Shown here piece after piece: positions 61,536 to 64,000 of a stretch of 64,000 bases of DNA. The DNA is from Infirmifilum lucidum (GTDB lineage: Archaea; Thermoproteota; Thermoprotei; Thermofilales; Thermofilaceae): positions 62,001-126,000 of the forward strand of contig NZ_CP062310.1 of NCBI RefSeq assembly GCF_014876775.1, in the 5' to 3' direction. The notes beneath the pieces are model-generated. The model had not been told where the DNA came from and searched no databases. It was given only the letters and a program-made list of their open reading frames with translations. The position numbers and the translations under genes were made by a program. How positions within the stretch are numbered: position 1 is the stretch's first letter; the number at the start of each line of letters is the position of its first letter.

Positions 61536-62540
61536 TTAACCCGTCGCGAGGTCTACTACTGTGCGTATAACGCCAAAGCCTCCCCTCGTGTAACCGTGCT
61601 CCAGCGACACGTCTACCTCTGTCCCCTCGGGGCGTATCTCGACAACAGTGTAGCTCCCAGAAAACCTCGGTATCTTTGCAAGTTCACTGGCGGGAACCAT
61701 ATACTTATCGTTATAGTGGAGGCCTATATACCACGGGTCAAATATATACCACGTCCCGTTCAGCCTGACCTCGGCCCACCGGTGATCCCTCTCCCTAAAC
61801 TTGACCTGGCGGGCCTCGAGCCCAAGACTGCTGAAAATGTACCACGCTACCTCGGCATACTGGCCACAGGAGCCCCAGCCCTGGAAAACTATAACGTGAG
61901 CCCTGCTGAAACCAAACTTCTTTAGTAGGCGGTTATCGAGCAACGACAAGTGGTTATCTAATTCAAACACGCTCTCTGGCTTCATGTAGGAGTTTCTTAC
62001 GTGAGTATCGATGAAGCCTGCAACCTTGTGGGCTATTCCCCTGAAGTCTGTTAGAGCATAAGACTGCCTTAGTTCGGCAATGAACATTTTCAGCTCACTG
62101 TCGACAGGCTGGAGAAAGAGGGGGATAAGAACAATCGACAGAAGGAAGAAAATAACAAAAACCAGGCTGAGGTCTTTAATCAGCGTTGTTTTAAATGCCT
62201 TGAATACCACTTGTAGTATAAGACCTGCTGTTTGCCTCCCGCCAAACCTAAACTCAGAAAGATTCAGTCTGGTAAGATGCGCAGCTGTGAGTAGAGCTGC
62301 GAGTAGAATGGGGTATAATTGCCGAAGGATCTCTAATTGGGGGTAGGAAAACCACCACGGGTTTAGCTTAGCGGCGAAATACACAAGTAGCTCTAGAGGC
62401 CACTTCGGGAAAAATATAAAAATGAGATAACAAATGAAATAGTAAAGGAGAAATATAAAAATGAGAAATAAAAGAATGAGACAGTAAAGTGAGAGGTGGA
62501 GTAAGAGTTGTGTAACATATCTTCTATCAAGACGCCACAT
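61536..62540 (-). CDS. Membrane protein with extracellular transglutaminase-like domain
   Basis: A 334-aa protein. Three membrane regions (about 12-48, 70-90 and 122-145) are followed by a transglutaminase-like protease domain with the catalytic Cys in GSCGQYAEVAWY, His in RDHRWAEV and Asp in YIFDPW. ATG 62540 is about 30 nt from TATA ATTTAAAAAG (62566-62575, minus strand). It may crosslink or cleave surface proteins. Confidence 0.85.
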   Translation of the reverse strand: MWRLDRRYVTQLLLHLSLYCLILLFLIFIFLLYYFICYLIFIFFPKWPLELLVYFAAKLNPWWFSYPQLEILRQLYPILLAALLTAAHLTRLNLSEFRFGGRQTAGLILQVVFKAFKTTLIKDLSLVFVIFFLLSIVLIPLFLQPVDSELKMFIAELRQSYALTDFRGIAHKVAGFIDTHVRNSYMKPESVFELDNHLSLLDNRLLKKFGFSRAHVIVFQGWGSCGQYAEVAWYIFSSLGLEARQVKFRERDHRWAEVRLNGTWYIFDPWYIGLHYNDKYMVPASELAKIPRFSGSYTVVEIRPEGTEVDVSLEHGYTRGGFGVIRTVVDLATG

Positions 62541-62651
62541 ATTACTAGCAATATTTTCTAATGTCTTTTTAAATTTTACTAGTTATTATAAGGCTTATCA
62601 TGGAAAAATTAACAATATTTTCTTATTTTTCAGTTTATATCACGAAGCAGA

Positions 62652-63131
62652 ATGGAGAAGCACACCCATGTGTGTAAATGTATACACGACGAGTACATAA
62701 GCTACGCTGAGAAACTGCTGAACCAAGCGAGAGGCGAGCTAGAAGCCGTAGAAATCCTACTGAGCTCCAGCGAGCAGGTAGACACGAGAGTCACCCTACG
62801 CCTACTAGCAGAGGCCATCGAGAAGGAACTAAAGTCCTACTACCTCCTCTACTTCCCACAAGTACGCAGCGCCATTAATCGGGTGCTAAGCCGAGCCGAA
62901 CACGGCGAGACACCCTGCCCCAAGAGCCCCGAAGAGATAAAGAGAGTTCTGCGGGAGCTCGGCCATAAACCGGCGAGAGAAATACTCATAGAACTCCTCG
63001 ATGTCGAGTGGGAAAAATCAAACCTGAAGAGCCTAACACGCAAAGGCTTAGAGGACGTAACTATGAAACTGGAGAAACTTTCTTCTTATGATCCACGATT
63101 CAGGCCCTGTGTTAAAGTATATTGGAAATAG
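62652..63131 (+). CDS. Helical protein, possibly HEPN-like
   Basis: A 159-aa protein from ATG 62652 (GTG 62670 fits the TATA at 62633-62639 better). Paired long helices (AEKLLNQARGELEAVEILL, LRLLAEAIEKELKSYYLLY) recall HEPN or AbiV-type proteins, but the usual Rx4-6H is not clear. It is followed 8 nt after its stop by another helical protein gene, so they probably work together. Confidence 0.55.
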   Translation: MEKHTHVCKCIHDEYISYAEKLLNQARGELEAVEILLSSSEQVDTRVTLRLLAEAIEKELKSYYLLYFPQVRSAINRVLSRAEHGETPCPKSPEEIKRVLRELGHKPAREILIELLDVEWEKSNLKSLTRKGLEDVTMKLEKLSSYDPRFRPCVKVYWK

Positions 63132-63139
63132 TTACTAGT

Positions 63140-63754
63140 ATGCTCTACGAGCACCTTCCACGTAGCTTTGACGAGTATACGGCTATCCTACGTGACTCCG
63201 TGATTTCTTCTCCTGAAGATAGGAAGAAGATGATAGATGTGCTGAATAGAGGGGCCGATGAGATTATCCCCAAGCTCGACATAGACGACATGCTGTCTTC
63301 GACGCTCCAGTGGTTTACTCAAATTAGCAGGGAAGTTGAGTCCATCAAACAATCATTAGCAAAGAACATGGAAGATATTTCCGCTAACCTTAAGGAATGC
63401 ATGAAGGTGGCGAGAAAACAAGTAGGATTCGCTCTCGACGAAGAAGGTATAAAGACTAAGACTCTAGTTAGCGCCGCTATTAACACAGGTAGTACCCATG
63501 TACTCTGCGCGAACCTCATACCAGTCGCCCTCATCGTTGAAGTCTACTACATGGCCACAAGGTACCCGGATGAAGGAGAGATCCCCGAGAAGCTCCTCAA
63601 GCGCGACACGCAGGGAGAAATTCTCAAAGCCGCTAGGAAAACACTGGAAGCCCTCGAAGAAGGCACTAAAAGCCTGGGGACTCTGAAGAGCCTCTCGGAG
63701 AGAAACACGGGCATAAAGCAGGCAGTCGAGTCCCTAGGAATTCACTTCTGCTAA
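63140..63754 (+). CDS. Helical protein, partner of 62652, unknown
   Basis: A 204-aa protein from ATG 63140 (TTG 63122 would overlap the upstream gene). Largely helical, with a coiled-coil centre (SREVESIKQSLAKNMEDISA) and a weakly hydrophobic helix (CANLIPVALIVEVYYMA). It has two or three Cys and no recognised motif. It is the last gene of a two-gene unit. Confidence 0.6.
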   Translation: MLYEHLPRSFDEYTAILRDSVISSPEDRKKMIDVLNRGADEIIPKLDIDDMLSSTLQWFTQISREVESIKQSLAKNMEDISANLKECMKVARKQVGFALDEEGIKTKTLVSAAINTGSTHVLCANLIPVALIVEVYYMATRYPDEGEIPEKLLKRDTQGEILKAARKTLEALEEGTKSLGTLKSLSERNTGIKQAVESLGIHFC

Positions 63755-63766
63755 GAACCGAAGTCG

Positions 63767-64000
63767 CTAACCAGACCCGACTTTCTTATGTGCTTCGTAA
63801 GTGAGCACCACGGCAAGTACTGATAAGCCTGCTCCGTCAAGGTGTCCATTGAGCCCGAAAAGAGACTCTAGTTGTCTATCTCTACAGGGGCCAAATAGCT
63901 ACTCAAGCTTGTTGTGCGAGAATATCTCCGAGAATGTGCACCATGGGACTCCTTTCGCAGTCTCTTTATGTGAAAAATTTATAGCTAAAAATATTAAAAA
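63767..64000 (-). pseudogene. C-terminal part of a gene entering from the right edge, with in-frame TAG
   Basis: Reading leftward from the edge, one frame gives HKETAKGVPWCTFSEIF, then a TAG at 63899-63901, then further protein-like sequence (RQLESLFGLNGHLDGAGLSV, VVLTYEAHKK) to a stop at 63767. One frame with a single stop suggests a pseudogene or a separate short gene. No family is recognised. Confidence 0.35.

Overview
The window reads as chromosomal DNA of a hyperthermophilic crenarchaeon (Thermoproteota). A Thermofilum-like organism is my guess, not something shown here. Supporting signs are archaeal TATA boxes placed about 24-30 nt before ATG or GTG start codons (leaderless mRNAs), GTG-rich starts, a HerA-type ATPase, DUF234 and DUF4143 ATPases, VapBC and HEPN-MNT pairs, HypA with a Mrp/MinD-type ATPase, and mostly GC-rich coding DNA broken by AT-rich islands. 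I see no rRNA, no convincing tRNA and no CRISPR array. Most of the window is accessory DNA with many frameshifted or eroded genes.

Region 1 (1-11.9 kb): two divergent clusters. Leftward is a four-gene operon: membrane coiled-coil protein, coiled-coil protein, bactofilin-like protein with a zinc ribbon, and a beta-propeller protein cut by the left edge. Rightward are small and membrane proteins. Next come a membrane-anchored subtilisin preceded by a separate gene for its inhibitor/propeptide, and two multispan membrane proteins. Five proteins here share a short helix-G-x-I-helix (SHOCT-like) module, which suggests that they assemble together.

Region 2 (11.9-33.7 kb): a eukaryote-like signalling island. 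It has three ankyrin-repeat proteins, three Ser/Thr kinases, one PPP-family phosphatase, three proteins with FHA or FHA-like domains (one fused to a kinase), an HD-domain protein, long coiled-coil proteins, and a HerA-like ATPase coupled to the kinase-FHA gene. A 130-bp divergent promoter cassette occurs twice in inverted orientation (about 11.9 and 22.3 kb). Further partial copies lie at 13.8 and 31.2 kb, so the ankyrin genes appear to have spread together with their promoters. An ankyrin-ATPase gene pair occurs once nearly whole (31.2-33.7 kb) and once as an eroded stub (13.8-14.0 kb).

Region 3 (33.8-45.6 kb): three retropepsin-like aspartic proteases, one behind a ribbon-helix-helix regulator; membrane proteins; an MFS transporter; a broken AbiEii-type nucleotidyltransferase; a zinc alcohol dehydrogenase; hypA with a Mrp/MinD-type ATPase; two AAA ATPases with striking palindromic operators; and vapB with a frameshifted vapC.

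Region 4 (45.7-53.3 kb): a probable defence operon on the minus strand. It encodes a Cas4-like PD-(D/E)XK nuclease with an Fe-S type cysteine pattern, a 1201-aa DEAH-type helicase, a 719-aa protein ending in a DUF1998-like cysteine cluster, and a 48-aa ORF, all overlapping. A convergent 390-aa gene of unknown function abuts it. The helicase plus DUF1998 pairing recalls DrmA/DrmB of DISARM, but no methylase or phospholipase-D gene is present.

Region 5 (53.3-64 kb): small and secreted proteins, HEPN-MNT, a bPH domain protein, an EVE-domain protein, and AT-rich inserted DNA with decayed secreted Cys-rich and surface-protein genes. One segment of this DNA is repeated in inverted orientation. The window ends with a transglutaminase-like membrane protein and two helical proteins.
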